A stretch of 64,000 nucleotides of DNA from Hippophae tibetana (GCA_037013495.1 CM072805.1:36621169-36685168); one strand, 5' to 3'. Shown: positions 44,693 through 58,514, numbered from the stretch's first letter. Notes: generated by a model not told the origin, from the letters alone. Translations and numbers: made by a program.

Positions 44693-46727
44693 ATAATCAA
44701 GCCTGTTTTCTTCACCCATAAATAAATAAATAATTCATTAAATTAACCAAATGATTATACTGAGTAATTGAAATTATGTAATTATATAATTTTAATCTAT
44801 AAATTTCATTATTCATATAATTTAAAAATATAATTAATTAAATCAAAATTTAAAAAAAAAAAAATTTTTTCAAGAATAAGATAAAAAATATTAAAAAAAC
44901 CTACGAATATAAGACTGTGTGAACAATTTTCATACCATCTATCTTACTCTCTCTCCATTACTCTTCATTTCTCTCCTACTTATTATATCTCTTTTAATTT
45001 TATTTTTAATTTTTTATTCAAAGAAAAGAGAGAGCAAGAATGAGATAGAGAAAAGGAAAGTGAATGTTTGTTGTGTTTTTTTATTTACTTTTTATCAATA
45101 AAATATATAGTTTTTATTTTATTTTTAAAAAATCTTAATTTTTAAAAAATTAGATTTAATTGGTTATACTTTTAAATTACAAGACTAATAAAACTCACCT
45201 AAAAAAAATTATATAAATCACATAATTATAATATTAGAATGATCACAGACCTCTTGAAAATCCAAGAGTGAAAATACTCAGGATAACCACCACTTGCATA
45301 AGTTTTACTAACTGTGAGATTTATGAGTATTGACGATACTTATAAACAAAACATTTAAATGTAATTTAGTTTTTATACACGTTTTTAAATATTATTATTC
45401 AAGTCGAAGACACTAACAAACTTCAAATAAATATATTTTAGGTATATTTATGTTCTTATAAATGTTAAATTTCATATTAGACACCTATAAACTTTTAGTA
45501 TATATATGCTCGATCGATCAAGTATCAATCTACTATAATCTAAGTCTTCTCGAATTAATTTTAAAATTAGGATAGATTGATCAAAGTTTTGAATTCAACC
45601 GATCGAGAATCGATTGTATTTGATCTACTTGGTCTTGGATTTTTATTAATCATTTTAGATCGATCAAAAAAGATTTTGATCAATCAACCCTATTAGTTTG
45701 ATAGATCAAAAAACAAGAAATTCAACTTTAAATTAATTATTTATTCAAACCAAATATTTCAATTATCATAATGTCCCTATTATTTATTGTTATATGAATT
45801 GTTTAATTAATAGATTTGTAATTGGGATTTAGCTTAACATTAGGGTTTCAATATTTTATATTTAAACAACCTAATGTTTCTTGTTTTCTCCAACCATAAG
45901 AGCATCAATCTTTTCATCTTAAGCTGTAACTTTCAAATTATTTTGTAAAAATAAGATTATATTTTTTTAAGTTTTTTTTAACTAATATGTCAAACATTAA
46001 TAGTTGTATTTGATTGGTTAATAAGCTCAATTAATTTATGATAATTTGATTAAATATTCATATAGTTTATTCTTTATGTTGTTATTGAATTGTTGAATTA
46101 AATAATTGTGTGTAATATTATAATTATTTGGTTTGATTATTTATTTTTAAATAAACTATTTTTATTAGACTTGTGTTTAATCTATTTGTTCTAGGATTGC
46201 TAAATGTTTTAATATTAATTGATATATTCTGGAATATTCTAGTTAAAGTTATTAATTATTCAATCTATTCTAAGACACACTTTACAATTGTGTTGTTGTA
46301 CTCACTTTTCACCTATTAGTTGAACTATTATGATTGCTTGTATAACTCAAGTTATAAAAAACATGGTCTATATCTTAATATATATTTTTTGTGAAAATTG
46401 TGTAGGAAAATAATGATTTGTAAAAGCTGAGGACATCATTAACTCAATCTTGCTAACTTTTGTTTGCTCAAAATTTTTAACCAATAAACTTTACCAGTTA
46501 GAACCCAAAATAAAAATAAGTATAGAACAAATAGTAATAAATGTGTCAAAAATCAAAAATAATACTCTCATCGAGAATACGGAGGTTCTTATTTTCTTAC
46601 TTAACAAGGAGCTTTCCATTGAAATGCTCAATGAAATCCACCTTTTTTATTACGGTAAAGTAGATGATTGAATGACTTCATAATAGTGTCATCCTCTATG
46701 GAAAGTCCACTAACCTTGGTATAAATC
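44693..46727. other. AT-rich spacer
   Basis: About 2 kb with no recognisable gene. GATCGATCAA-type words cluster at about 45500-45720. The 73-codon open frame at 46450-46671 has no family resemblance that I can name. Confidence 0.45.
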
Positions 46728-47144
46728 TATAGGAAAATTATGGATCAAAACTCTGAAAACTCAAGAACACTCAAGAACAATTTTCCAGAAACACTCAGAA
46801 ATTATTGAATTTTTGTTTCTGATTTTTTTAACTTGATTATTACATTGCTACTGAGAGGTATTTATAGAAACAACTAATAAATCTAAGTCATACTGAGAGG
46901 TATTTATAGAAACAACTAATAAATCTAAGCTATACAATATAAATCTACCAAAACAATCTAAACCATACACTTATCTTATTACCTAACCCATTGATTTTTC
47001 TTCTTCCCACTAATCATGAGTTGTATCCTTATCAATCCAGATCATCACCATAGAAGCTTCCACGAGCTAGACTTCAAATGGGCTAGAATATTTCAAAGTT
47101 TTTTTTTATTTCTTTGGGCTTGTAAACAAGTTTACAAACCAACA
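46728..47144 (-). repeat. Copia-3 3' LTR with internal duplication
   Basis: A 417-bp LTR. Two 42-bp units starting ACTGAGAGGTATTTATAG stand in tandem at about 46850-46935, while the other LTR has one. Confidence 0.88.
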
Positions 47145-47200
47145 CCCCCCCCTTAAACTTGTTTTATGATGCCGAGCAAATTTCTCAATCTGACAAAGTC

Positions 47201-50200
47201 CTATTGCTTGAGCGGTTTAGTGAAGATGTCGGCAATTTGATCTTGTGATTTTACATACTCGAGTTGTACATCATTTCTTATGATGCACTCCCTGATGTAA
47301 TGATATCGAGTATCTATGTGTTTGCTTCGATCATGAAAAACAGGATTTTTGGCTAAGGCAATGGTTGACTTGTTATCGACACAAATTTTGGTTGGCTCTT
47401 CTTGTGTCAAACTTAGCTCCTTTAACAAGTTTCTCAGTCAAATTGCATGGAAAACATATGAGGTAACTGCTACATATTCTACCAAAATCGTCTATATCTC
47501 CACCAAAATCGCTATCACTATATCCAACAAGCTTGTAATCATTAGAAGCTGAATAAAACAAGCTAAAATTAATTGTACCTTTTAGATAGCGTAGGATTCT
47601 TTTTGCAGCTTTGAAATGAGTGATTGTCGGTTTCTCCATATAGTGGCTAATCAATCCAACGGCATACAGGATGTCAGGCCTTGTGCACGTGAGATAATGC
47701 AGACTTCCAACTAAAATTTTGAAAAATGTTGGATCCACATTTTCACCATCTTCATGTTTGGATAGTTTGATTCCACATTCCACTGGTGTGTTGATCGTCT
47801 TGCAATCGTTCATCTTGAACTTCTTTAGTATCTCCTTTGCAAGCTTTCTTGAGAGATGAAAATGTCTTCTTCCTTTTGCTTTACTTCAATTCCAAGGTAG
47901 TATGTCATTAACCCAATATCTGTCATTTCAAACTCTCGGGTCATCACCTTCTTAAAATCTTCAAATAGCTTCGGATTACTTACAGTGAAGATGAGATCAT
48001 CTACGTATAGACAAACGATTAGAATATCGCCATCTTCATAGGGACACTTGGTGAAGTTGTTCTCCAGAAAGTACTTGTCGATGTGGTTATTACATGCTCT
48101 TGGTGCTTGCTTTAACCCATAAAGAGTTTTCTTCAACTTCAATACCTTGTCTTTGTGACCTTTTTCTTCATAGCCTGATGGTTGCTTAATGTAGACTTCT
48201 TCTTCAAGGACTCTGTTTAGAAAAGCAGATTTTACATCCATTTGATGTATCTTCCACTTATTTTGAGCTGCCAAAGAAATGATTATTCTTATAGTTTCTA
48301 ATCGAGCAACAGGTGCAAATACCTCATCATAGTCAATTTCAGCCCTTTGACTATATCCTTTTGCTACTAGCCTCGCCTTGTGTCTTTCAATCTCTCACTT
48401 AGCATTCATCTTTGTCTTGTACACCCATTTGACACTTATTGCCTTATGCCCTTTGGGAAGTGAAACAGGTTCTCATGTGTCGTTCTTCTCTATTGCATTG
48501 ATTTCTCCGTCCATCGCATCTCTCCACTTCTTCTCTTGTACAGCATCTTGAAAGCTTACTGGTTCACAATCAGCAAAGAGACAAAATAAGGTAAGATTAT
48601 CTTGTCATTTTGTTACCTCATAAAGATCTTGGAGATTTTGTGTACGTGTCACGGCTCTTTCACTTCCACTTGAAGATGATGACGAATCTTCATGAGTGGT
48701 TGGCATTGGTAAAGTAGGTGGAGTCGTTAGCTCTTGTTGAATTTCTACAGATTGCTCCTTCATTGTCTGCTCATCTTCTTTAAACTGAGGAAAGAAATTG
48801 AAGTTATCTGCATAAGAGTTAAAATCTCATTCTACTTCTTCGTCGAATACCACATCTCGACTAATCACAATCTTCTTATTGTGTGGGTTGTACAATTTAT
48901 AGCCCTTTGAATTAGCATCATAACCGATGAAGATAAAACTCTCGCTTTTATCATCAAGTTTCGTTCTTCTCTCATCCGGTATATGAACATGGGCTATACT
49001 TCCAAAGACTCTTAGGTGGGAAATACCAGGATTTCTTCCACTCCATGCCTCTTGCGGTGTCTTTCCCCATACACTTCTTGTTGGAGATCGGTTTGACAAG
49101 TAAATTGCACATGCTACTGCTTCTGCCCAAAACTCTTTAGGTAGTTTCTTACTTTTGAGCATGCTTCGTGCCATATTAAGGATTGTTCGGTTCTTTCTTT
49201 CAGCTACACCATTCTGTTGAAGGGGTCTTGGCACTGTTAAAGATCTATGAATTCCATTTGCTTCACAGAACTCTTGAAACTCCTTAGATGTAAATTCTCC
49301 ACCTCGGTCTGATCTCATGGCTTTGATTTGTCTACCGCTTTCTCTCTCCACTGTAGCTTTGAACCTTTTGAATACTTCAAAAACTTCTTATTTCTGTTTC
49401 AAGAAATATACCCAAGTTTTTCTTGAAAAATCATCAATAAAAAGAAGAAAATAGTTACTGTTACCGAGAGAGCTAGGCTTGATCGGTCCGCACACATCAG
49501 TATGGATTAGCTCCAGTGGCTTATTGGCTCTTGAGTTTGACTCCTTTGGAAAGCTTTTTCGGAATTGCATTCCGAGTAGGCACCCTTCACAAAGTTGATC
49601 AGGATGGTTAATGCAAGGTAGTCCCTTCACCATCTTCTTCTTAGACAACAGCTCCAATCCTCCAAAATTGAGATTTCTAAATCGAAGATGTCATAGCCAC
49701 GATGCATCTTTATAGCAGGCTTTCAGACACTTTGCAATGTCATTTTGTATGTTAATCAAGAACATTCTATTCTTTGACATCGGTACGTTAGCAATGAGGT
49801 TATTCTTATCATCCTTTATAGAAAGATTATAATCCTTCATATGAATATCATAACCTTTCTCTAACAATTGTCCTAAACTTAAGATGTTACTTTTCATATT
49901 TGGGATATAGTAAACATTGGAAATAAATTGATGTTGCTCATTTTTCAAACGAATAAGAATGTTACCTATTCCTTTCACTGCTACGTTTGAATCATCTCTA
50001 AATGAGACATTTCCACTTACTAACTCATCTAGTTCCACGAACATGTCTTTCCTTCCACACATATGGTTTCTTGCACCGCTGTCAAGATACCAGGCATTTG
50101 GTTGACTACTATCACCCTCATTCCGTGCTAGAAAAAGAGTTTCTTTCTCATCGGTCTTCTCCTCTATGTAGTTGATTTTCTCATCTACTCTATTATTGAG

Positions 50201-51088
50201 AGTTCTACATTCTGAAGCATAATGTCCAAATTTCTGACAATTATAGCATTGAACTTGAGATTTGTCATACCTTGAGTTCATATTACCTCTTTCTCGACTT
50301 TATGTTGAGCTTTCTGCTCTCTCCAAGTTGTTGGAATTATTGTTGTAATTCCAACCTCGTCCACGACCTTTACCTCTACCTCGACCACGTTGGTTTCTGT
50401 CATTTCCTTGGCTTTCATGCTTATCTTTGAATTGCATCTTGAAGAGTTGCTCAGTGATCCCTTGCTTCTTCTTATGCTTTTCTTCATATGCTTGTAATGA
50501 CCCATTGAGTTCATCAATGGTCATTTCTTCCAAATATTTTGTTTCCTCAATCGTCACGACGATGTGTTCAAATTTGGAATCTAATGAACGAAGTATCTTT
50601 TTCATTATTCTAACATCTCCCAATATCTCAACGTTTCTTTTTAATTGATTAGAAACAACTACGACTCTCGAGAAATAATCAGAAATAGATTCGGAAGCTT
50701 TCATATGTAGAGATTCAAACTCACCTCTTAGTGTTTGGAGACGAACCTTCTTCATTTTCTCGGTTCCTTTGAAAGAAATTTGAAGCTTATTCCACGCTGC
50801 TTTGGAAGATGTTAAATCTGAAATTTTCTCAAACACATCATCATTTAAGGCTTGATAGATAAGAAAGAGGGCTTTCTTGTCTCTCTTTCTCAAATCCTTC
50901 AAAGATTCTTTTTGCACTTGCGTTAGAGTAGTTTCATCGTCTAGCTCACTTAAGCTTTTTTCTATGACTTCCCACACATCATGTGCACCCAAAAGAGCCT
51001 TCATCTTGATACTCCAATTATCATAGTTATTGTTATTGAGTGTCGGGACTCGAAACGATGACATACCTCCACTTGACATAATTCTCAA
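47201..51088 (-). pseudogene. Copia-3 gag-pol remains
   Basis: Broken minus-strand polyprotein. Gag at 51088-50300 (from MSSGGMSSFRVPTLN, ending in an RG-rich basic tail). A CCHC knuckle CYNCQKFGHYASEC and protease motif LDSGARNHM lie in 50281-49691. Integrase pieces are at 49657-49388 (HTDVCGPI, DDFSRKTW) and 49351-48827 (RSDRGGEF, NGVAERKNR). RT lies between about 48560 and 47825 with YVDDLIF, and RNase H at 47813-47201 (DNKSTIALAKNP). Stops or frame changes separate these blocks, so no full protein can be made. Confidence 0.9.
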
Positions 51089-51406
51089 TATAGTGAGAAT
51101 TTGTAAATTCTGATCGCACAGATGTATTCAGAACGTCAAAAAACCTTAGGAGGAACTCTGGGAAAATCTAATTTTTTGGTCAACGATCAAAGTCAACTTT
51201 TTGGTCAACTGTTTCGGTGGCTCGGTCAACTCGGCTGACTTAGTGAGTTAACTCACTTTCTGGCAGAAACTTTCAGAGGATCGTGGAGGCGCGTCCGAAC
51301 TCCGATCGGGATGATTCTTGCGGCGTCGGATTTGTCTCGTCGAGAGCTTCGATTTGATATACAATAGTGTATATTTATATTTTCAACTATAGCTCTGATA
51401 CCACTT

Positions 51407-51783
51407 TGTTGGAAAATTATGGATCAAAACTCTGAAAACTCAAGAATACTCAAGAACAATTTTCCAGAAAAACTCATAAATTATTGAATTTTTGTTTCTG
51501 ATTTTTTTAACTTGATTATTACATTGCTACTGAGAGTTATTTATAGAACAACTAATAAATCTAAGTCATACAATATAAACCTACCAAAATAATTTAAACC
51601 ATACACTTATCTTCTTACCTAATCCATTGATTTTTCTTCTTCTCACCAACCATGAGTTACAAATCCTTATCAATCCAGATCATCACCATAGAAGCTTCCA
51701 TGAGCTGAACTTCAAATGGGCTAGAATATTTCAAAGTTTGTTTTTGATTTCTTTGAGTTTGTAAACAAGTTTACAAACCAACA
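51407..51783 (-). repeat. Copia-3 5' LTR
   Basis: A 377-bp LTR with TG...CA ends on the minus strand (TGTTGGTTTG to TTTCCAACA). Confidence 0.9.
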
Positions 51784-51788
51784 AAATC

Positions 51789-52830
51789 AACAATATAATA
51801 TATGGATTGCTTAAGAAGCAAGGGAGGGAAAAAACACAAAATAAAAAGTTACATGAATCATGGATGTCCTGCTTGAGTGCAACCTCACCTGATCTTTATC
51901 TCTTGAACATGTTGATATGATATGGAATACAACATTGTCTAGTTTTTTAAGTCAAAAATCTTGTATATACTACAATAAAAGATAAATCAAGGCTAGTGTT
52001 ATACTGCAATCTCTCAACATAAACAAATAACAATAAGAACAAATATGTATCTATCTTGTGTTGAATATGTCAGAACCTTCTCATTCACACCATCAAACTC
52101 TACAAAATCGGATCATTTAAGCGATTTGGCTTCAAAAAGGCCAAATTCAACATCTAGTTTACCCCTTCTTATGTATCTGAATCATAATCACAACACATTG
52201 GCTAGAAGTGACTTTTAGCAAGAAATAAAGTTAGATAAAAAAAGATTGATAACCGTCATTACTTTTTATTTTTTATTTTAATTAGGAAGGGATTGAAATG
52301 ATCAAGCAAGCGAATAAGAAGATGAAAAAGATAAGAATGACGAATAGAGAAAGCATGATAAAGAGAGGAGAAATAATCATAGAAAGCTATAAAAACTATT
52401 CATTGATTGATTTATATTACATTACATTGTATTTTTTTTATAGAAAATTTGTAAAAATAGCAACAAACTTTTACAAGCACTCAAGTAAGATTCTATATTC
52501 TGTTATAATTGTAAAGCCACATATACAAGTTTGTTATTGCCTATGTAGACTATCTTGGTATTACTCTCAATTCGTAGTGTATGCTTGACTGAACGATGAC
52601 ACATCAGATTTCTTGTTAGGATCAGCTCTATGACTTGCACACACACTTGAGTGTCTTGCAACTGCATTAGGTGTATCTACGTGAGTGATTGAAGAATGTG
52701 TTTTGAGTTTCTTTTTCACAATTTTATTTTCTGTGTTCACATCCACATCTCTTCTTCAAACTCAATGGCATGTAAATGACATTGAGTTTGCCTAGCAAGC
52801 AATTGAATTGAGAGATAGACAATGGTTTTA
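51789..52830. other. spacer
   Basis: No recognisable gene. The 96-codon Lys-rich open frame at 52298-52588 has no family features and AT-driven composition. Confidence 0.4.
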
Positions 52831-53960
52831 TGAAGATGTCAATGGTTGTTAAGTTGAGAGAATATGCAATACAAGCAATTTAGACACCAAAACCCTATCA
52901 TGCAGAAAATATAAATCTATTTCCACATGCTTAGTAAAAGCATGAAAAACTAGGTTTGTATTAAAAGCAACAGTGCTTAAGTTATCACACCATATAGTCA
53001 GACAATTAGAAAAATGAATCTGAATTTCATACAACAAAGATTCAATCCACATCATTTTAGTTGTAGCATTTGCAAGAGCCTTGTATTAAGCCTCGATGCT
53101 AAATCTTGATACCGTGGATTGTTTTTTTACATGATCAAAGAATTGGATTAACTCTTAAATACATAAACAATATAGATGTTGATCTTCTATTAACATAAGA
53201 AACCCCTCAATCTAAATATGCAAAACCCTGAAGCAATAATTGACTAGATGATCTTAATACTACACCATGCGTGAGTGTTCCTTCAAGGTATTGGCATTAA
53301 AGGTTTGGACATGTATTGGCATACATTATTGATAAGGCATGAGAGGTTAAGTTTTATGATAATGAGGTATTGTAGGACACCTACAATATTTCTATGGTGT
53401 TTTGGATTATCATAAGGTTCTCAAACGAAAACCAACAAGTTATATTCAGTAGACATTAGAGTAGCACTTGGCTTAGATGTGTCCATACCAATATTGACAA
53501 GTACCTCTCGGACATATATGCATTATGTTAATAGCAAGTCTCCATGGCCAAGGAAATGACCTCAATACTAAGAAAGAAATTAAGTAAACCAAATTACTTA
53601 AGGGTAAATTTTATATCTAGTGTAGCAATCAATGCTTAAACTTCCTTTTCATTGCTTCTAATAATGATAATATCATCAACATAAATTAAAAATTAAAATA
53701 TACTTGTGGTTTTCTTAAAGAAAAGTGACAAATCAATCTTGGATTGTGTAAATCCTATGGTATTGAAAGCTAAAGTTAATGCATCAAACCAAGTTCTAGT
53801 AACTTGTTTAAGTCTACAAATTGTTTTGTTGAGTTTGCAAACGTAAATAGGATACATAAATAGGATATTGAAGATCCTCAATTCCTCTTGATTAAGTCAT
53901 AAAACTTTTTCTTGAAGCTATCTATTAAGAAAAGTATTGTTGATGTCAAGTTGATCTAAA
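52830..53960 (-). pseudogene. old copia pol fragment (RT and RNase H)
   Basis: Minus-strand remains without LTRs. An RT piece near 53881-53700 reads LNKTICRLKQVTRTWFDAL, equivalent to the copia LYGLKQ-RAWF motif. IYVDDIIII is readable near 53690-53660. An RNase H piece at 53055-52849 reads MMWIESLLYEI and WCDNLSTVAFNTNLVFHA. Many stops lie between. It is clearly older than the other copia copies. Confidence 0.75.
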
Positions 53961-54276
53961 TACAACTTAGATGAGATAGCCACTATGAGAATCTATGTTA
54001 GAGAAAATGAAAGAACCACTTTGATAAAAATATATTATTATGGAAGAGTTTATAAAAAATAATAGTGATTGAATGCCCATAATTCTTACAAAATTTGAAA
54101 TCTGTAACCCTAATTGCTTAACCCATCCCCAAACCACAAATTTTCCAATCTGAGTAAAGTTCAAAAATAGAGAAGCGTATAGTAAGGCTTGCGAAGAAAG
54201 TGCATGAAGCATCGAATATTCATGATTTTTCGTTAAACCACTAAACAGAATCAAAAAGAAAGAAACAAAATGAACA

Positions 54277-54479
54277 TGGAGACAAATATTGCGAAACCTT
54301 TTCTGGGCATCACTAATAGTGAAAGCACGGTCACACTTGGAACTAATTTCCCGTCATTGAAGCTTTCTGATACTGTTGAAAAACCCATCAACTCTCCCAA
54401 CCCTAGGCCTCTTCTTTGCCACAACTCGCTTATCACTGCACAGTCGAGGGTTCACTGGTTTCCTCCTTGCACCTTCCAT
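54277..54479 (-). pseudogene. orphan first exon of a conserved plant WD40/transducin-family gene
   Basis: The minus strand from ATG 54479 reads MEGARRKPVNPRLC and then KKRPRVGRVDGFFNSIRKLQ. An in-frame TGA at 54354-54356 follows, where relatives have Arg. The frame then resumes as REISSKCDRAFTISDAQKRF and NICL, ending near a possible donor (CAT|GTTCAT). From memory this matches the N-terminus of the Arabidopsis At3g54190/At2g38630-type transducin/WD40 proteins. T-rich intron-like sequence continues to about 53970 and then old copia sequence begins. No later exon is visible in this window. Most likely a gene fragment or dead gene. Confidence 0.7.
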
Positions 54480-56660
54480 TTCACTTTCTTGCTCACTCTG
54501 TTGTGTATATTCTTGCCCAAAACATTCACTTCACTTCAAACTTAAACCAATATTATAGACCATTAAACGCTTTTTTCTATATCATAATTCATAAGCTTCA
54601 TCTTCATCACAAAAATCCTAATTTCACCAAACCTAGAATTACGATAGGAACAGTCTAGGACTTCAATTTTATTTTCAAAGAAAATAATCTTACAATTGAA
54701 ACATCTTTTAGTATTCTCAATATATTTCGCTCTTCCTCTCCTTTGTCTCCATTTCTATGTAAGTAGTATGTAGAGCAGTCAAAGCTGGGAAGAAGAAGGG
54801 AGATTTGTGTCAGATTTTTCAGTGTATGAACCATTCAAAATCCAAATTTGGAATTTGACGGCAGAATTGGAACAACGCAAGCGAGATATGGGCCTTTTGC
54901 GCCAAATTAGGTCCATGGACTTAAATATGACTATATGAGATTTCCTTCGCAGAGCTTAAATTAGGTCTATTGAGGCATTGACTTCATCAGATATTTTATT
55001 TGCAGAGCTTCTAAATCTAAATCCGCACAATTTTTGTTTTTAATAAAATAGCACATTTCTTAAGTAAGCCCATATCTATTATCTAAGAAGTGAAGTTTCT
55101 ACATATATTATTTTTATTTATTCATTTTATGTAAGTGGGTTTTGTTTTTTACAAAAATATAAAATAAAAAAGTAGAAAGAGTTGAGATTTTAATTAATAT
55201 ATTTATATTATTCTTATATCTTTTCTAATTTTTACTTAAATTCTATTTGTATATGTACTCATTTATATTATTTTTAATATATGCTAGAGTTTTTTTTTCT
55301 TATTAATTATGTCAATACATTTTTCTTATTTATTTGATAATATTTTGTTTAATATTTTTATTTTCATTTCTTAAAACTAATTTGTTAATTATACATATAT
55401 AAACAATAGGTAATAGTACCTATAAGTAATATAGAATTACAAGCTATACAAATTGAAATTATTAATTTTTTACATTTTTATTATTTTTCAAACTCACATA
55501 TATTTTTTATACTATTTTTTAAAAAAAATTAATGCATGCATCAATCAATATTTTACAATATATGATTAATCTCACAGTTACTCAAACCTTTCACCTTTCA
55601 CCTTCTCAATTTAACTTTCATTTTAACTTCCACATTCATAATTTAACATGCAATCCAATCCTAACACCTCACATGATGTAATACATATATCATTTTTCTT
55701 TCTTTCTTTCTTTCGTCGTCAAGAGAACCAATAAAACATTCTGATTTTGTAAAAGATTTGACAACATCTTTCTTCTTTTTTGAAGCAAAAGAATTTCAAA
55801 GTTTATAAATAAATAAATAAAATACATATATGTTTAAAAATAAAGGAAAATATTTTTATCTTAACTTAACACAAGAATAAATTTACAAGTAATAATGTAA
55901 TTAGTCCATGTTATTAAATAGTCTTATTTTAACATCACACATTTTAAATTTAATAAGATAAGTGTTAAAAGATACATAATTTTGTATTAAAATTAAAAAA
56001 AATTATGATATGTATTAATATTATCTTAAAAAAATAAAAAATAAAAATAGTTTCTATTAGTTTGATTAGTGCAAATTTGGTATTAAATTTATATATTTAA
56101 TTTTTTATTAATAAAATAAATAAAAGCTATTAAATACAACACGGACTATTAAATTAATAAAAAAAATTAACAAATAAAAAGTTTGTAATACATTTGCCAC
56201 CCATTCAATAGGTTTTAAAAAAAAAATTTGCTAACCAATAAAATTATAACTTTAAATTGTGTTTGTGTAAATGTTATATCATTATTCAGTCAAAATAAAT
56301 TATTACTACAGATGGCTCAGAGTACAGCCTAATTAGCCTAGAGCAGGCACCAGACTGTATCCTTTGTACAATCCTCTGAGTTAGAACAGTGTAGTCTAAT
56401 TTCCCACAAGTGATATATGATGGATGGTACTGCTACTTATTAAACTTTGTCGACCTCATAAATTCGAAATTTAAAGTTTGACAAAGACGTTGAAGTAGTG
56501 GCAATAACTGGAATGAGGCTGGACAATGTACTATCTTTCCAAGCGTTAGTGGAAGGGTGTGGAATATGTACTAATACAAAAAATTTATTTACTAACAGAT
56601 ATTATATTAATATAATTGATGTAAAATTTAATTATTTAAAAAAAATAAAAATGTTATAAT
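54480..56660. other. spacer between the orphan exon and the pararetroviral insert
   Basis: The first 400 bp may be the old promoter and 5' UTR of the orphan WD40 exon. The remainder is AT-rich with a (TTTC)n run near 55700 and no recognisable gene. Confidence 0.45.
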
Positions 56661-56687
56661 TAATGTGATATTTAAAGAGTTGACAAA

Positions 56688-58474
56688 ATGCCTATATATT
56701 ATAAGTTATCCAATCCAGTTGTATGTAACAATAGGGTATGCCAAGAAACTACATTTTTACTAAGTAAAGAATTATCAAGAATGGTAATCCTAGGCACACC
56801 ATTCATCAACATGCAATATCCTTTCAAAACTACGACAAAAGGGATTAAAACAAAGATTGATGGACATCCTATTATTTTAAAGTTCATAAAAGAACCTCAG
56901 ATACAGGAAGTAAATTACCTCAAAGGTAAGATTACTGAAAAAGAGAAATTTATTTTTTCCTTAAAAGAAGAAATGAATTTTAAAACAATTCAACATAAGA
57001 TTTTCTTTAAAGAAATACAAGAGAAAATTCAATCTCTCAAAGATAAATTTGAAAAAAAAATATGCGTTAAAATCCCCAATGCATTTTGGGAAAGAAAGAA
57101 ACATGTGGTAAAATTACCATATGAACCTAATTTTATAGAGGCTCAAATCAATGCAAAGGCCAGACCCATTCAAATGAATCAAAGACACTTACTCATATGT
57201 AAGCAAGAAATAAAAGGTCTTCTAAAAAAGAAGTTAATAAGGCTCAGTACTTCTCATTGGTCCTGCCCAGCATTTTATGTGAAGAACAATGCCGAAATTG
57301 AGAGAGGAGTTCCTCGACTCGTAATCAATTATAAGCCTCTAAACAATGTGCTTAGATGGATAAGATATCCATTACCCAATAAAAAAACTTATTTATTTGA
57401 CTAAACAAATCTCTAGTATTCTCTAAATTTGATATGAAAAGTGGATATTGGCATATAGAAGTAGTAGAGAATGATCGCTACAAAACAACATTTACTGTTC
57501 CATTTGGGCTTAAGAATGCCCCAAGTGAATACCAGAGAATTATGAATGATATTTTCAACCCTTATTTAGGGTTCACTATTGTCTACATAGACGATGTTCT
57601 AGTCTACTCAAATATAGTAGATCAACACCGAAAACACTTAGAAGTATTTTTTTAAAATAGTTAAAGTCCAATGGGTTTGTTGTATCATCTAAAAAGATGA
57701 AGTTATTCCAGACCCAAGTAAGGTTTTTGGGCCATAACATAGAACATGGACTTATAAGTCCTATTGAGAGATTAATACTATTTGCAAAGAAGTTTTCGGA
57801 TGAAATAAAAGATAAGAAACAACTACAAAGATTCTTATGGAGTCTTAATTACATTGCAGATTTTTTATAAAAATCTTGCACAAGACGCCATCCCATTATT
57901 TCAAAGACTAAAAAAGAATCCTCTAGAATGGAATACAACTTGCATAAAAACTGTTCAAAAGATCAAGCTTCGAGCTAAAGAGCTCTCATGCCTAGCTTTA
58001 TATGATCCCGAAGCTCCAAACGTAGTGGAGACCGATGCTTCGGAGTTGGGCTATGGAGACATTCTGAAGTAGAAAATGCCTATAAAAGAGGTCTTAATAA
58101 GATATACCTCAGGCACTTGGAAACCAGCTCAGAAAAATTATTCTACCATCAAAAAATAAATATTGGTCATTGTTCTGAGCATTACTAAATTCCAAGACGA
58201 CCTTCTAAATAAGAAGTTTTTACTTAAAGTTGATTGTAAAAGTGCTAAAGAAGTACTTCAAAAAGACATCAAAAACCTAGCATCAAAACAGATTTTCGCT
58301 AGGTGCCAAGCCATTCTATCTATATTCAACTTTGATATCGAATATATTAAGGGGGAAGAGAACTCACTCCCAGATTTCCTCACCATTGAATACTTACAGG
58401 GCCATGAAGAATACAAATTATCTTTAGACACTAAAGAAAGAAAAGGCTGCTCAAAAGGAGTACGAATGACATAA
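56688..58474 (+). pseudogene. pararetroviral pol remains (protease, RT, RNase H)
   Basis: Separate readable blocks: 56688-57404 has a retropepsin-end motif (ILGTPF) then the RT N-terminal part (WSCPAFYV, RLVINYKPLN). 57434-57655 carries the RT fingers and palm with the catalytic YIDD box. After a break near 57656 the frame continues with the RT thumb. 57854-58072 begins RNase H (VETDASE). 58163-58474 is the RNase H end (DCKSAKEVL, a final LPDFLT motif). At least four stops or frame changes separate the blocks, at about 57402, 57653, 57866, 58070 and 58157. The enzyme cannot be produced intact from this copy. Confidence 0.82.
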
Positions 58475-58514
58475 GATTACCCACAAATCTATCATCTTAG
58501 TTGAAGATGAGGAT

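Larger units (their letters stand above)
46728..51783 (-). mobile_element. Copia-3, decayed Ty1/copia element
   Basis: The element is on the minus strand. The left (3') LTR is 46728-47144 and the right (5') LTR 51407-51783. AAATC flanks both sides. On the minus strand the primer site TGGTATCAGAGCTATAG lies 3 nt inside the 5' LTR, and a G-rich polypurine tract (AAGGGGGGGG) precedes the 3' LTR. The left LTR is 40 bp longer because a 42-bp segment is tandemly duplicated. Its outer terminus is TATAGG where the other copy has TGTTGG. Domain order and protein words fit a Tork/Tnt1-like copia element. Confidence 0.92.

Noticed and set aside
52298-52588. A 96-codon plus-strand open frame
   Set aside because: Lys/Ile/Tyr-rich composition typical of AT-rich DNA, no recognisable domain, promoter or splice context.
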